NCBI GenBank assembly: GCA_028293645.1
Contig: JAQGOK010000203.1
Location: 1-33,135 of the forward strand
Direction of reading: 5' to 3'
Length of the DNA: 33,135 nucleotides
Source: Chthoniobacter sp.
GTDB taxonomy: Bacteria; Verrucomicrobiota; Verrucomicrobiia; Chthoniobacterales; Chthoniobacteraceae
Under the pieces are notes generated by a model. It was not told the DNA's origin. It made no database searches and was given only the letters and a program-made list of their open reading frames with translations. The position numbers and the translations under genes are program-made. Below, in pieces: positions 17,165 through 25,492 of this stretch (position 1 is its first letter; every line of letters begins with the position of its first letter).

Positions 17165-17956
17165 ATGCCTCCCCGCATGCATGCGGTCGCACTTATCACC
17201 GGCTCCTCGCGGGGCATCGGCCGCGGAATCGCGCTCGAGCTCGCGCGGCACGCTCAGCACGATCTGCTGATCAATTACGCGGGCAACGAAGCCGCCGCGC
17301 AGGAGTGCCAGCAGCTCTGCCTGGAAGCTGCGGCGGAAAACATTCGCGTCGAGATCGTGCAGGCCGACGTTTCCTCGCGGGAAGATCGAGGGCGCCTTCT
17401 GGACACGGTGCGCGAACGCTTCGGCCGGCTCGATCTGCTGGTCAATAATGCGGGCGTGGCGCCGAGTGTGCGGGCTGATTTGCTCGATGCGGACGAGGCC
17501 TCATTTGATCGCCTGATCGCGATCAATCTCAAAGGTCCTTACTTCCTCACGCAGCAAGCCGCCAAGCTGCTCATCGATTCCCCGCCACACCCATCGCTCC
17601 CTCGCGCCGTAATCAACGTGACCAGCATCTCCGCGTTCACCGCATCGGTAAACCGCGGCGACTATTGCATCGCCAAAGCCGGGCTAGCGATGATGACGAA
17701 ACTCTATGCCGCGCGGCTCGCGGAGTTTGGAATCGGGGTCTTCGAAGTGCAGCCGGGGGTGATCGAGACGGATATGACCGGGCCGGTGAAAGGGAAGTAC
17801 GACGCGCTCTTCGCGGACGGGCTCACGCCGATCAATCGCTGGGGAACCCCAGCCGATGTGGCGAGAGCCGTCGCGGCTGTGGCGCTGGGCGCGTTCCCCT
17901 ACTCCACGGGGCAGGTGTTCAACGTCGATGGCGGCTTCCATCTGCGCACGCTCTGA
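17165..17956 (+). CDS. Short-chain dehydrogenase/reductase (3-ketoacyl-ACP reductase-like)
   Basis: This 263-aa classical SDR uses NAD(P)H. The cofactor loop is TGSSRGIG (12-19), the structural motif NNAG is at 94-97, and the catalytic triad is Ser154, Tyr167 and Lys171 (DYCIAK). The C-terminal [15 protein letters not shown] is standard. Such genes are often auto-annotated as 3-ketoacyl-ACP reductase, but here the next genes are a GH88-like hydrolase and a cupin, so action on a sugar or keto-deoxy sugar acid is more likely. The start could also be the ATG at 17177. The listed ORF from 16823 overlaps the DegT gene and is rejected. Confidence 0.9.
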   Translation: MPPRMHAVALITGSSRGIGRGIALELARHAQHDLLINYAGNEAAAQECQQLCLEAAAENIRVEIVQADVSSREDRGRLLDTVRERFGRLDLLVNNAGVAPSVRADLLDADEASFDRLIAINLKGPYFLTQQAAKLLIDSPPHPSLPRAVINVTSISAFTASVNRGDYCIAKAGLAMMTKLYAARLAEFGIGVFEVQPGVIETDMTGPVKGKYDALFADGLTPINRWGTPADVARAVAAVALGAFPYSTGQVFNVDGGFHLRTL

Positions 17957-18032
17957 ATCGCGGCTTCACGCGCGTGCGTTGCCTTTCGGGCATCTCCCGC
18001 ACTAGCCTTTCGGCCCGTCTCGCTCCCTTTCC

Positions 18033-19415
18033 ATGATCAAGATTAACTTCGAACTCCGCCCTGCCGATCTGCGGAAAAAGATCGAGCGCCTGTGGGAACT
18101 CTCGGTGCCGAAGATCCTCGCGATTGACCGCGACGAAGTGCCGGGCGCGGCACCGCCGGTGTTCACGATCCAGGGCAAATACACCTCGCGGGGCTGGACG
18201 GAATGGACGCAAGGCTTTGTCTATGGCTCCGCGCTATTGCAGTTCGATGCGTTCTGGGATGAGACGTTTCTGAAGCTCGGACGCGACCGCACCTTCCAGC
18301 GGATGGCGCATCACGTGACGCACATGGGCGTGCACGATCACGGCTTCAATAACGTTTCGACCTACGGAAACTTGTGGCGGTTGATGCGCGAAAACCGGCT
18401 GCCCGCGTTCGAGCGCGAACGGGACTTTTACGAACTGGCGCTGAAGTGCTCCGGCGCGGTCCAGGCGAATCGCTGGACGCATATCGCGAATGGCGAAGGG
18501 TTCATCTATTCCTTTAACGGCCCCCATTCACTCTTCGCTGACACCATCCGCTCGCTGCGCGTGCTCGCACTTTCCCACAAGCTGGGGCATGTGCTGATGG
18601 GCGAACGGGACGAGAAGATTTCGCTTCTACGCCGGCTGGTCGAACACGCACGGACGACGGCGAAATGGACGGTCTATTATGGCACCGATCGCGACGCTTA
18701 CGATGTGCGCGGCCGCGTCGCGCATGAGTCGCTTTTCAACGTGAACGACGGCTCATATCGCTGCCCGGGTTCGCAGCAAGGCTACGCATCTTTCAGCACG
18801 TGGACGCGCGGCCTTGCCTGGGTCATGCTCGGCTACGCCGAGCAACTCGAGTTCATCGCCACGCTGACCGACGGCGAACTCGAGAAGGTGGGCGGCCGCG
18901 ACGGAATCGAAGCGGTCATGCTCAACGCGGCCCGTGCAAGTTGCGACTTCTACATCGAAAGCACGCCAGTCGATGGAATCCCGTATTGGGATACCGGCGC
19001 GCCTGGGTTGGCAAAGATGGGCAATTACCTGGAGCGCCCTGCGGAGCCTTTCAACGATCACGAACCAGTTGATAGCTCAGCCGCTGCGATCGCCGCGCAA
19101 GGCTTGCTGCGGCTGGGCAATTACCTCACCAAACGCGGGCAGTTTTCAGACGCGGAGCGTTACTGGCAGGCAGGACTGACCGTGCTCGCGACGCTCTTCG
19201 ACGATCCGTATCTCAGCACCGATACGAACCATCAGGGTCTGCTCCTGCACAGTGTTTACCATCGACCCAACGGCTGGGACTTCATCCCTACCGGGCGAAG
19301 GATTCCTTGCGGCGAGTCCAGCATGTGGGGCGATTACCACGCCCGCGAAGTCGCGCTTTACGTTCAGCGGACCTACGAAGAGAAACCGTATCTCACGTTC
19401 TTCGGAGCCCAGTGA
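18033..19415 (+). CDS. Unsaturated glucuronyl hydrolase-like protein (GH88 type)
   Basis: This 460-aa protein has the (alpha/alpha)6-barrel pattern of GH88 hydrolases, which release the 4,5-unsaturated uronate left by polysaccharide lyases. Matching segments are GVHDHGFNN (100-107), DTIRSLRVLALSHK from 170, QQGYASFSTWTRGLAW, DSSAAAIAAQGLLRLG and the closing GDYHAREVALYV. By analogy with Bacillus UGL (Asp88 and Asp149), Asp102 and Asp170 are the likely catalytic pair. There is no signal peptide, so it should act in the cytosol on imported oligosaccharides. The ATG follows CTCCCTTTCC and not a Shine-Dalgarno. It nearly overlaps the cupin gene downstream. Confidence 0.85.
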   Translation: MIKINFELRPADLRKKIERLWELSVPKILAIDRDEVPGAAPPVFTIQGKYTSRGWTEWTQGFVYGSALLQFDAFWDETFLKLGRDRTFQRMAHHVTHMGVHDHGFNNVSTYGNLWRLMRENRLPAFERERDFYELALKCSGAVQANRWTHIANGEGFIYSFNGPHSLFADTIRSLRVLALSHKLGHVLMGERDEKISLLRRLVEHARTTAKWTVYYGTDRDAYDVRGRVAHESLFNVNDGSYRCPGSQQGYASFSTWTRGLAWVMLGYAEQLEFIATLTDGELEKVGGRDGIEAVMLNAARASCDFYIESTPVDGIPYWDTGAPGLAKMGNYLERPAEPFNDHEPVDSSAAAIAAQGLLRLGNYLTKRGQFSDAERYWQAGLTVLATLFDDPYLSTDTNHQGLLLHSVYHRPNGWDFIPTGRRIPCGESSMWGDYHAREVALYVQRTYEEKPYLTFFGAQ

Positions 19416-19417
19416 GC

Positions 19418-19867
19418 ATGATCGTTTCCGATCTCGCGCAAATTCCCGGCCGACGCTACCCGGCACGGCGGCGGACGCAGAATCTCGCGGGCGGAGTCGC
19501 TCCGATTCAGGCGCGGAACTTCAGCGTGGGGAATGTCACGCTGGATGCCAATGGCGGCCAGGTCCCGTGGCACAATCAGGAACAGGAAGAGGTTTATTTC
19601 ATCGTGGAAGGCACTGGCGAGATGTGCCTCGGCGAAGAACGCCAAACCGTGACGAGCGGACAGATGGTTTACATCCCGTCCGGCGTTTTCCATCAGCTCA
19701 CGAACATCGGCGAGACTCCGCTGCGCATGATCTACTGCTACGGGCCGGCCGGCGATGTGGCTCACTGGCGACAGGAACTGGACGGAACTTTGCCTCGCGC
19801 AGGAATCGATGCGCCGCCTCTGCCGCGAGGCGCGCGCCCGCAGTGCACCGAGAAACCGGCGGGTTGA
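19418..19867 (+). CDS. Cupin-domain protein
   Basis: This 149-aa single-domain cupin has the two conserved motifs. Motif 1 is WHNQEQEEVYFIVEGTGE with putative metal ligands His52, Gln54 and Glu58; motif 2 is YIPSGVFHQLTN with His92. Cupins of this size in sugar operons are often isomerases or binding proteins for sugar acids. The ATG at 19418 follows the hydrolase stop by 2 nt; an in-frame GTG at 19412 would overlap that stop (GTGA), so translational coupling is likely. The exact reaction is unknown. Confidence 0.85.
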   Translation: MIVSDLAQIPGRRYPARRRTQNLAGGVAPIQARNFSVGNVTLDANGGQVPWHNQEQEEVYFIVEGTGEMCLGEERQTVTSGQMVYIPSGVFHQLTNIGETPLRMIYCYGPAGDVAHWRQELDGTLPRAGIDAPPLPRGARPQCTEKPAG

Positions 19868-19943
19868 TTGCTCCGTGCGCGGGCCAATTGCCCCCGCGAC
19901 TTTCGGCTTTCCAGTTCCGGTTTTCACTTTCACTTTGCTGCTC

Positions 19944-20165
19944 ATGACCGAAGCGCAGCAGCAAATGATCGATAAAGCCTTCGAGTTGCTCAGCGAGCAT
20001 TTCGATCACGTGGTGATCGCCGTGGGTACCTACGACGAGGACAAACAATACACCACGACTGCCAGCTATTACGGCGGCGTGGCGCCTGCGATCGGGCTCT
20101 GCAAACTCTACGAGATGCGGTGGACAAAGGAGCATCTCTGGGGCGTGGACGAAGAGCAGGACTAA
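19944..20165 (+). CDS. Small hypothetical protein
   Basis: This 73-aa protein starts MTEAQQQMIDKAFELLSEHF. It has an N-terminal amphipathic helix followed by a short beta-rich part (HVVIAVGTYDEDKQYTTTASYYGG) and ends KEHLWGVDEEQD. I do not recognise a domain. The upstream 63 codons of the listed ORF are the tail of the cupin region in another frame. It lies 76 nt after the cupin and 115 nt before a Gfo/Idh gene, in the same direction, so it probably belongs to the same transcription unit. Confidence 0.55.
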   Translation: MTEAQQQMIDKAFELLSEHFDHVVIAVGTYDEDKQYTTTASYYGGVAPAIGLCKLYEMRWTKEHLWGVDEEQD

Positions 20166-20280
20166 CGCACCGGCTCGCGGGATCACCGCCGACGGCGATG
20201 TTTCATCAGCCGCCATCCCTTCGCGCAGTCGGCGCAGATTCCGCGAAAATTTGCAGATCCAGTTTTCTCCCCACTCGACC

Positions 20281-21468
20281 ATGAAAACGCACAGTCTCGG
20301 CATCATCCTCAACGGCGTCACCGGCCGGATGGGAACCAACCAGCATTACCTCCGCTCGATCCTGGCCATCATGGAGCAAGGGGGCGTGCGCATCGGTGAG
20401 GCGGAAACAATCATGCCGGTGCCGACACTCGTCGGTCGGAATGAAGCGAAGCTGGCGCAACTCGCGACACTCGCGCCGGCAGGGCATCACGTGCGCTGGA
20501 CGACCGATCTCGGCGGCGCGCTGGCCGATCCGGAGAACGTCATCTACTTCGATGCGCAGACCACCGGACGCCGCTACGAGGGCGTGATCGAGGCGATCGA
20601 AGCGGGCAAACACGTCTATTGCGAAAAGCCGACCGCCACGAACACCGCTCAGGCTTACGCCCTCTACACGCGTGCCCGGGACGCCGGCATCAAGCATGGC
20701 GTGGTGCAGGATAAACTCTGGCTGCCTGGCCTCCTCAAGCTGCGGACGTTGATCGATCAAGGTTTCTTCGGCGAGTTGCTCAGCGTGCGCGGTGAATTCG
20801 GGTATTGGGTTTTTGAAGGAGACACGGTGAAGCCGCAGCGGCCGTCCTGGAATTACCGGAAGGAAGACGACGGCGGCATCATCGTGGACATGCTCTGTCA
20901 CTGGCGGTACGTGCTCGATAATCTCTTCGGCAAGGTGAAGGCCGTGTCGTGTCTCGGCGCCACGCATGTGGGCCAGCGGTGGGATGAGAAGGGTCAGCCG
21001 TACCGATGCACCGCAGATGATAGCGCCTACGCCACCTTCGAACTGGAGAACGGGGTGATCGCAAACTTCAACAGCTCCTGGTGCGTGCGCGTGCGTCGCG
21101 ACGATCTGCTTACCTTGCAGGTTGATGGAACCAAAGGCAGCGCCATCGCTGGTCTGCGCGATTGCACGGTGCAGCACAGCAGCGCCACGCCTCGGTGCAC
21201 CTGGAATCCCGACATCGATTCCCCCATCCGCTATCACGACGGTTGGAATCGCGTGCCGGATTGGCAGGCCTCGGAGAATGCCTTCAAAGCGCAATGGGAA
21301 CTTTTCCTCAGGCACGTCGTCGCGAACGAGCCGTTCCCCTGGACGCTGCTCGAAGGCGCCAAAGGTGTGCAGCTCGCGGAGCTCGGTCTGCAGAGCTGGG
21401 AAAAACGCGCCTGGGTGGAAGTGCCGGAGCTCGAAAGCAATCCTGCGGGACTTAAGCACTCACCCTGA
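20281..21468 (+). CDS. Gfo/Idh/MocA family oxidoreductase (cytosolic)
   Basis: This 395-aa sugar oxidoreductase lacks a signal peptide, unlike the family member at 4661. The nucleotide-binding part is GIILNGVTGRMGTNQH (7-22), and the EKP hallmark is at 115-117 (HVYCEKPTAT). The C-terminal domain includes GGIIVDMLCHWRYV, where the family has its catalytic His, and ends in a Leu/Glu-rich helix. The N-terminal loop (NGVTGRMG) is like that of dihydrodipicolinate reductase and is seen in a subset of Gfo/Idh proteins. The context with GH88 and cupin genes suggests oxidation or reduction of a uronate-derived sugar. The start is the ATG at 20281, not 20251. Confidence 0.9.
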   Translation: MKTHSLGIILNGVTGRMGTNQHYLRSILAIMEQGGVRIGEAETIMPVPTLVGRNEAKLAQLATLAPAGHHVRWTTDLGGALADPENVIYFDAQTTGRRYEGVIEAIEAGKHVYCEKPTATNTAQAYALYTRARDAGIKHGVVQDKLWLPGLLKLRTLIDQGFFGELLSVRGEFGYWVFEGDTVKPQRPSWNYRKEDDGGIIVDMLCHWRYVLDNLFGKVKAVSCLGATHVGQRWDEKGQPYRCTADDSAYATFELENGVIANFNSSWCVRVRRDDLLTLQVDGTKGSAIAGLRDCTVQHSSATPRCTWNPDIDSPIRYHDGWNRVPDWQASENAFKAQWELFLRHVVANEPFPWTLLEGAKGVQLAELGLQSWEKRAWVEVPELESNPAGLKHSP

Positions 21469-21470
21469 AG

Positions 21471-21493
21471 GTCCGATCTGTCCGATCTGTCCG
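21471..21493 (+). repeat. Short tandem repeat, 9-bp unit (GTCCGATCT)
   Basis: The unit GTCCGATCT occurs twice in tandem (21471-21479, 21480-21488) and is followed by a partial third copy (GTCCG). It lies just after the Gfo/Idh stop and about 45 nt ahead of the TonB receptor ATG. It may be an interspersed element or a protein-binding site; nothing in the window itself decides this. Confidence 0.7.
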
Positions 21494-21538
21494 CCAAGAA
21501 GCTACTGGGCTATTCAGAACGGACTGTTCACCCCCAGA

Positions 21539-23707
21539 ATGCGGAGTCGTAATCGCACAGCGTCGGTAAGCCATAGAGGTGCGCCTACGCCAACTCGTTG
21601 CACCTTGCGAAAACGGCTGAGTTCCCACTGCCTCGGTTGCTGGCTGCTGGTGCTCTTGGTGGCGTCCTCGTTGGAACGTTTGCGAGCGGAAGAGCCGGTG
21701 CAACTTCCCGAGGTGGTCGTCGCGGCGGACCGCCTGCCGTCACGAACCGCGGACGAACCATTCTCGATCACCAGGATTGGCAGCGTCGAACTGCGCGGCG
21801 CTCCGCAGCTTCGGCTCGACGATATCCTCCGAAATGCCGCGCCCGGGTTTTCGCTGTTTCGCCGGAGCAGCAGCCGCGTGGCGAATCCGACCGCGCAGGG
21901 CGTGAGCTTGCGCAACGTGGGGCCGAACGGCGCAGGTCGCACGCTCGTGTTGCTCGATGGCATTCCGCTCAACGATCCGTTTGCCGGTTGGATCCCGTGG
22001 TCGCGCGTGCCGCCGTCGAGCCTCGGCGAAGTGCTCGTGAACCCCGGGGGTGGCGCGGGCCTTTTTGGCAACGCGGCGCTAGCGGGCACGATCCACCTCG
22101 TGAGCGAAAAACGGGCGGGAAACTCCGCGAATCTCGTCGGCACGGTCGCGAACCGCGACACTTACGAAACCGCACTCGATAGCCATGTCGAGGCAGGCCC
22201 GCTCAGCCTCTCCACGTATCTGAACCGCTTCGAAACGGGTGGCTATCCGGTGCTGCAGGCCGACCAACGCGGGCCGGTCGATGCATCAGCCGATGCGGCG
22301 TCGTGGACCTGGCAGAGCCGGGCCGGCTGGACTGTTGACGAGAATACGCAGCTGTCACTGACCGCGAGCGCCTTCGAGGAGAAACGCAACAACGGCACGC
22401 GATTGACGCACAATTCTTCCGACGGCCAGGACGTGAGCGCGACGTTCGATCGCTTCATTCCAACACTGGACGCAAACGTGCGCCTGCAGGCCTATGCGCA
22501 ACGCCGGCGCTTCAGCAGCACCTTCAGTTCGGTGAACGAGACCCGCACCGAGGAGACGCTCGCGCTGGATCAGTTCGACGTGCCCGCCAACGCCGTTGGC
22601 AGCAGTGCCGCCTGGAGCCAGCAGATCAGCGAAGCACATCGGGTGATTGGCGGCGCAGACGTCCGCTGGATCGAAGGCGAGACGAACGAGCTTTTTTTCC
22701 GAGTCGATGATGCGTTCACCCGCTTCCGTAACGCCGGCGGACGGCAGCTTTTCATTGGCGCGTTTCTGGAGGAAAACTGGCGCATCAGCGAGGCGGTCAA
22801 AGTCGTGGCTGGGGGACGCGTTGACTATTGGCAGCAGGCCGGCGGCCGGCGCTTCGAGCGGGAGCGCGCGACGGGCGAGACTCTGCGCGATGAAGAATTC
22901 AGCCGGCAGGAAGGCGTCGCGCCGAATGGACGGCTTGGCATTTCTGCTCAGCTTGCGCGTTCCCTCCGCATTCGCAGCGCGGCGTACACCGGATTCCGCG
23001 TGCCGACGTTGAACGAACTCTACCGCCCGTTTCGGGTCGCCAACGACATCACCGAAGCCAATGCCGCGCTTGAACCGGAACGACTGCTCGGCGCGGAAGT
23101 TGGCGCCGATTGGGACCCGGTGGAGCGCTTCAGCTTCTCCGCGACCGGATTCTATAATCAGCTCGAAGACGCGGTCGGTAACGTGACAATCGGTGAAGGC
23201 CCCGGCACGTTTGCACCGGGCGGGTTCGTTCCCGCAGGCGGTGTGCTGCGGCAGCGACAGAACCTCGACCGAGTGGAGGTCGTGGGGTTTGAAACGCAGC
23301 TCGTCTGGAAACCCACGCCGGATCTACGGGTGCGGGCGCAATACCTTTTCACGCATCCCACGGTGGCGCGTGCTGCGCAGTCGCCGCAACTCGAAGGCAA
23401 GCGCCTCGCTCAAGCGCCCGATCACGTCGCAGTCGCTGCCTTGGAATGGAGTCCGGGCCGGTGGCACACGGCGGCGCAGATCCGTTATGTGGGGCGTCAG
23501 TTTGAAGACGACCTCAACCGCCTGCCGCTCGCGCATTTTGCGACCATTGATCTGTCACTCGGCTATGAATTCAACGATCACCTCACCGGCTCGGCGCGCG
23601 TCGAGAATCTTCTCGATACCGAAACCGAAGTCGGCAGGACTGCGAATGGCCTCGTGACCATCGGCGCACCGCGGCTCTTTTCTTTCACGATCGCGCTCCA
23701 ATTCTAG
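21539..23707 (+). CDS. TonB-dependent outer-membrane receptor
   Basis: This protein (722 aa from the ATG at 21539) imports a substrate across the outer membrane using TonB energy. An N-terminal region LRKRLSSHCLGCWLLVLLVASS is signal-peptide-like; a TTG at 21605 would place it exactly at the start, so that is an alternative initiation site. The plug domain follows, with the TonB-box-like PEVVVAADRL and the plug segments VSLRNVGPNGAGRTLVLLDG and GLFGNAALAGTIHL. The remaining 500 residues are alternating barrel strands ending in the typical C-terminal Phe (FTIALQF). There is no SusD partner. Proximity to the GH88-like cluster suggests oligosaccharide uptake, but siderophore or cobalamin import is equally possible on sequence alone. 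Confidence 0.93.
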   Translation: MRSRNRTASVSHRGAPTPTRCTLRKRLSSHCLGCWLLVLLVASSLERLRAEEPVQLPEVVVAADRLPSRTADEPFSITRIGSVELRGAPQLRLDDILRNAAPGFSLFRRSSSRVANPTAQGVSLRNVGPNGAGRTLVLLDGIPLNDPFAGWIPWSRVPPSSLGEVLVNPGGGAGLFGNAALAGTIHLVSEKRAGNSANLVGTVANRDTYETALDSHVEAGPLSLSTYLNRFETGGYPVLQADQRGPVDASADAASWTWQSRAGWTVDENTQLSLTASAFEEKRNNGTRLTHNSSDGQDVSATFDRFIPTLDANVRLQAYAQRRRFSSTFSSVNETRTEETLALDQFDVPANAVGSSAAWSQQISEAHRVIGGADVRWIEGETNELFFRVDDAFTRFRNAGGRQLFIGAFLEENWRISEAVKVVAGGRVDYWQQAGGRRFERERATGETLRDEEFSRQEGVAPNGRLGISAQLARSLRIRSAAYTGFRVPTLNELYRPFRVANDITEANAALEPERLLGAEVGADWDPVERFSFSATGFYNQLEDAVGNVTIGEGPGTFAPGGFVPAGGVLRQRQNLDRVEVVGFETQLVWKPTPDLRVRAQYLFTHPTVARAAQSPQLEGKRLAQAPDHVAVAALEWSPGRWHTAAQIRYVGRQFEDDLNRLPLAHFATIDLSLGYEFNDHLTGSARVENLLDTETEVGRTANGLVTIGAPRLFSFTIALQF

Positions 23708-23731
23708 GAGAGACGGAGTTTCCGAATGACG

Positions 23732-23751
23732 ATTTCGCGATCGCGCGAAGT
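23732..23751. terminator. Possible bidirectional hairpin between convergent genes
   Basis: TTCGCG (23734-23739) and CGCGAA (23744-23749) form a 6-bp stem around an ATCG loop, extendable by one G-T and one A-T pair. It lies between the TonB receptor and the convergent gene ending at 23779. No T-tract follows on either strand, so an intrinsic terminator is only possible. Confidence 0.3.
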
Positions 23752-23778
23752 GGGCGGATCCTGCCGCGCGGTGGCGGG

Positions 23779-24834
23779 CTACTCCTTGCCTTTCTTCATC
23801 ATCTGCTGACCCATGCGCATTCCCATTTGTTGCATCGAGAGCTGCTGTTTTTGAGCGGCCTCAAAGGCGGTAAGCTGGTCAGCGTTGAGCAAGGGACGGG
23901 CGCGATCAAGGATGCGGCGATTGAATGCCTCTTGGGATTTGTTCCACTCGTCGAGCGCCGTATCGGAGCGCAACGCGGCGAGTTGCGCGGTCTGATCTGG
24001 GTTCGCCGAATTCAAGGTCGTCGGCGGAGTCCGCAGACGCTCCTGTTTCATGATCTCGAGGAGGCTTTGGGACTGCCCGGCCGCCAGGGGCGTGCCGCCC
24101 GCGGCGAGCTGCTTTTCCACCTGCTCCAGGGCCATCCGCTCACCGATCGTCTTCTCGTAGTCCTCGAACTTCTTGTATCGCCCGGGACCAAGCGTCTCGC
24201 GGAGTTCCTGATTGCGGACCTCGCGCGCGGCGGCGGATTGCTCGCCAGCCTCCTGCATCTTCTCCGGATCGGGCTGCCCCTTCTCAAAAATTTTCATGCT
24301 GCTTTCCGCCGCCTCCATTTGGCGGTCGAGCAGGATGTCCATCACCTCGCGGGCTTCGTCTTTGTTCAACGCCAGGTCTTTGGCGAGACCGCCGTAGATC
24401 AGGTTCACACCCATCGCCTGCTGGCTGCGGAGCATCTCCTTCATCTTCGGATCGCTGTACATCTTCGCGATTCCTTTCATGAAATCGCCACCTCCCTCGC
24501 CATCCGCGGCAGTCTCTTCGCCCGCCGCCGGCACCTTTGCATCAGCCTGCGGCGCGTTCGGAGGGGCTGCCACAGCTTTCGTCGGAAGTTGTGCAATCAA
24601 CGCTTTGTTCCGCTCCTGGAGCTGGTCCGCGGCCGCTTTGAACGACTCCGCGCGGTCAGCGAGCTTGCGGGTCTCCATCTCACTTGCCGCGACTTTCTCC
24701 CTCGCCGTGACAGCTTCCACCTGGCGCCGGGCGACCTCTTTCTGCAGCTCGCCAGTTCGCTGCCATTGATAGGCAACCAGGCCCGCAAGGGCGACCGTGC
24801 AGAGGACGATGATCGTGGAAAGAGTGCGGTTCAT
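23779..24834 (-). CDS. Membrane-anchored coiled-coil protein, hypothetical
   Basis: This 351-aa protein has one N-terminal hydrophobic helix (about 4-22, TLSTIIVLCTVALAGLVAY) acting as an uncleaved anchor or signal, so the rest is periplasmic. Residues 25-80 are a coiled coil (ELQKEVARRQVEAVTAREK). A Pro/Ala/Gly linker (85-115) follows, then a long Met/Gln/Glu-rich helical domain. The tail, ARPLLNADQLTAFEAAQKQQ, resembles the LTxxQ helices of Spy/CpxP-like periplasmic proteins, though no formal match is claimed. The ATG is preceded by CCCCCCTTCTT. No partner gene is evident; it is convergent with the TonB receptor. Confidence 0.8.
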   Translation of the reverse strand: MNRTLSTIIVLCTVALAGLVAYQWQRTGELQKEVARRQVEAVTAREKVAASEMETRKLADRAESFKAAADQLQERNKALIAQLPTKAVAAPPNAPQADAKVPAAGEETAADGEGGGDFMKGIAKMYSDPKMKEMLRSQQAMGVNLIYGGLAKDLALNKDEAREVMDILLDRQMEAAESSMKIFEKGQPDPEKMQEAGEQSAAAREVRNQELRETLGPGRYKKFEDYEKTIGERMALEQVEKQLAAGGTPLAAGQSQSLLEIMKQERLRTPPTTLNSANPDQTAQLAALRSDTALDEWNKSQEAFNRRILDRARPLLNADQLTAFEAAQKQQLSMQQMGMRMGQQMMKKGKE

Positions 24835-25169
24835 AAGAAGGGGGGAACGCAGAGGTTACTTTTTTCGAACGCGCCGACAAGCTGCGCGACGGTCCCGCGC
24901 CCTGGTCCGGCCGGTCCTCCAGAGTTCGTGAACTCGGTCGGCATCGTGCAAGCTAACAGAGATTGCACCATCAAGACCATTATCTCGTCCGCGGACCCAA
25001 TCGTCTCCATCTGCCCTGCTCGCTTTCACCTGTTCCTGACGCTGTTTGTGAAGACGGATCGCCCATGCCGGCGGCGCGCCGGTCGGATGCCGGCTCTTTG
25101 AAGAATCCGAGCGTCGAGTCCCGAGCCCGTTGAGACGGTCGGGGATGCACTTTGCAGCGTATCCAGCAT
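24835..25169. other. Intergenic region with a palindromic element
   Basis: No gene is supported in this 335-nt stretch. Both overlapping long ORFs (23827..25101 plus and 24856..25494 minus) look like shadows or random frames. It should contain the promoter of the minus-strand coiled-coil gene and that of the DUF3008 gene. A GC-rich palindromic element is present at 25067-25095, and a 16-bp string (24910-24925) is shared with the sequence at 447-462. Confidence 0.45.
25067..25095. repeat. Putative interspersed palindromic repeat
   Basis: CCGGCG (25068-25073) and CGCCGG (25077-25082) form a tight hairpin with a GCG loop, followed by a second GCCGGC. In plus-strand translation this gives ...RAGRMPAL, a phrase recurrent in spurious ORFs over intergenic repeats of Verrucomicrobia. 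One copy is seen here, so its repeat status relies on that recollection. Confidence 0.4.
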
Positions 25170-25385
25170 ATGCCTGCAAAATCCAAGAAACAGCAGATGG
25201 CCGCCGGAGCGGCGCTCTCCGCGAAGCGCGGTGAAACTCCCAAGTCAGCGTTGAAAGGCGCTGCCAAATCGATGGCCGGCTCGATGAGCGAGAAGCAACT
25301 CCTCGAGCTGGCGCAGACAAAACGAAAGAAACTTCCGACCCGCAAGAGCCCGGCGGCCTCAGGCAAAGGCAAGTCTGCCAGGTAA
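25170..25385 (+). CDS. DUF3008 family small basic protein
   Basis: This 71-aa protein begins MPAKSKKQQMAAGAALSAKR and continues ALKGAAKSMAGSMSEKQLLE, which is the DUF3008 signature (MPAKSxAQQxAAGAALSAKRG...SMxxSMSEKEL). It is Lys-rich with a basic C-terminal tail (KLPTRKSPAASGKGKSAR). DUF3008 proteins are small, abundant and of unknown function, possibly nucleic-acid-associated because of their charge. The start is at 25170, six codons into the listed ORF, because the family begins MPAKS. It appears to be monocistronic. Confidence 0.9.
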   Translation: MPAKSKKQQMAAGAALSAKRGETPKSALKGAAKSMAGSMSEKQLLELAQTKRKKLPTRKSPAASGKGKSAR

Positions 25386-25492
25386 TCTGCAGACGATGAT
25401 GATGCGGCGGCGCCAAATCAGCCTGGAGGAAAAAGGCTGCGACAAATCGGGGCTGCGATGGTTGCAGTCCGGAGACACAGGACCCCGGCTCC

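Noticed and set aside
23827-25101. 424-aa plus-strand ORF
   Set aside because: Mostly antisense to the membrane-anchored coiled-coil gene; its tail runs through the palindromic intergenic element.
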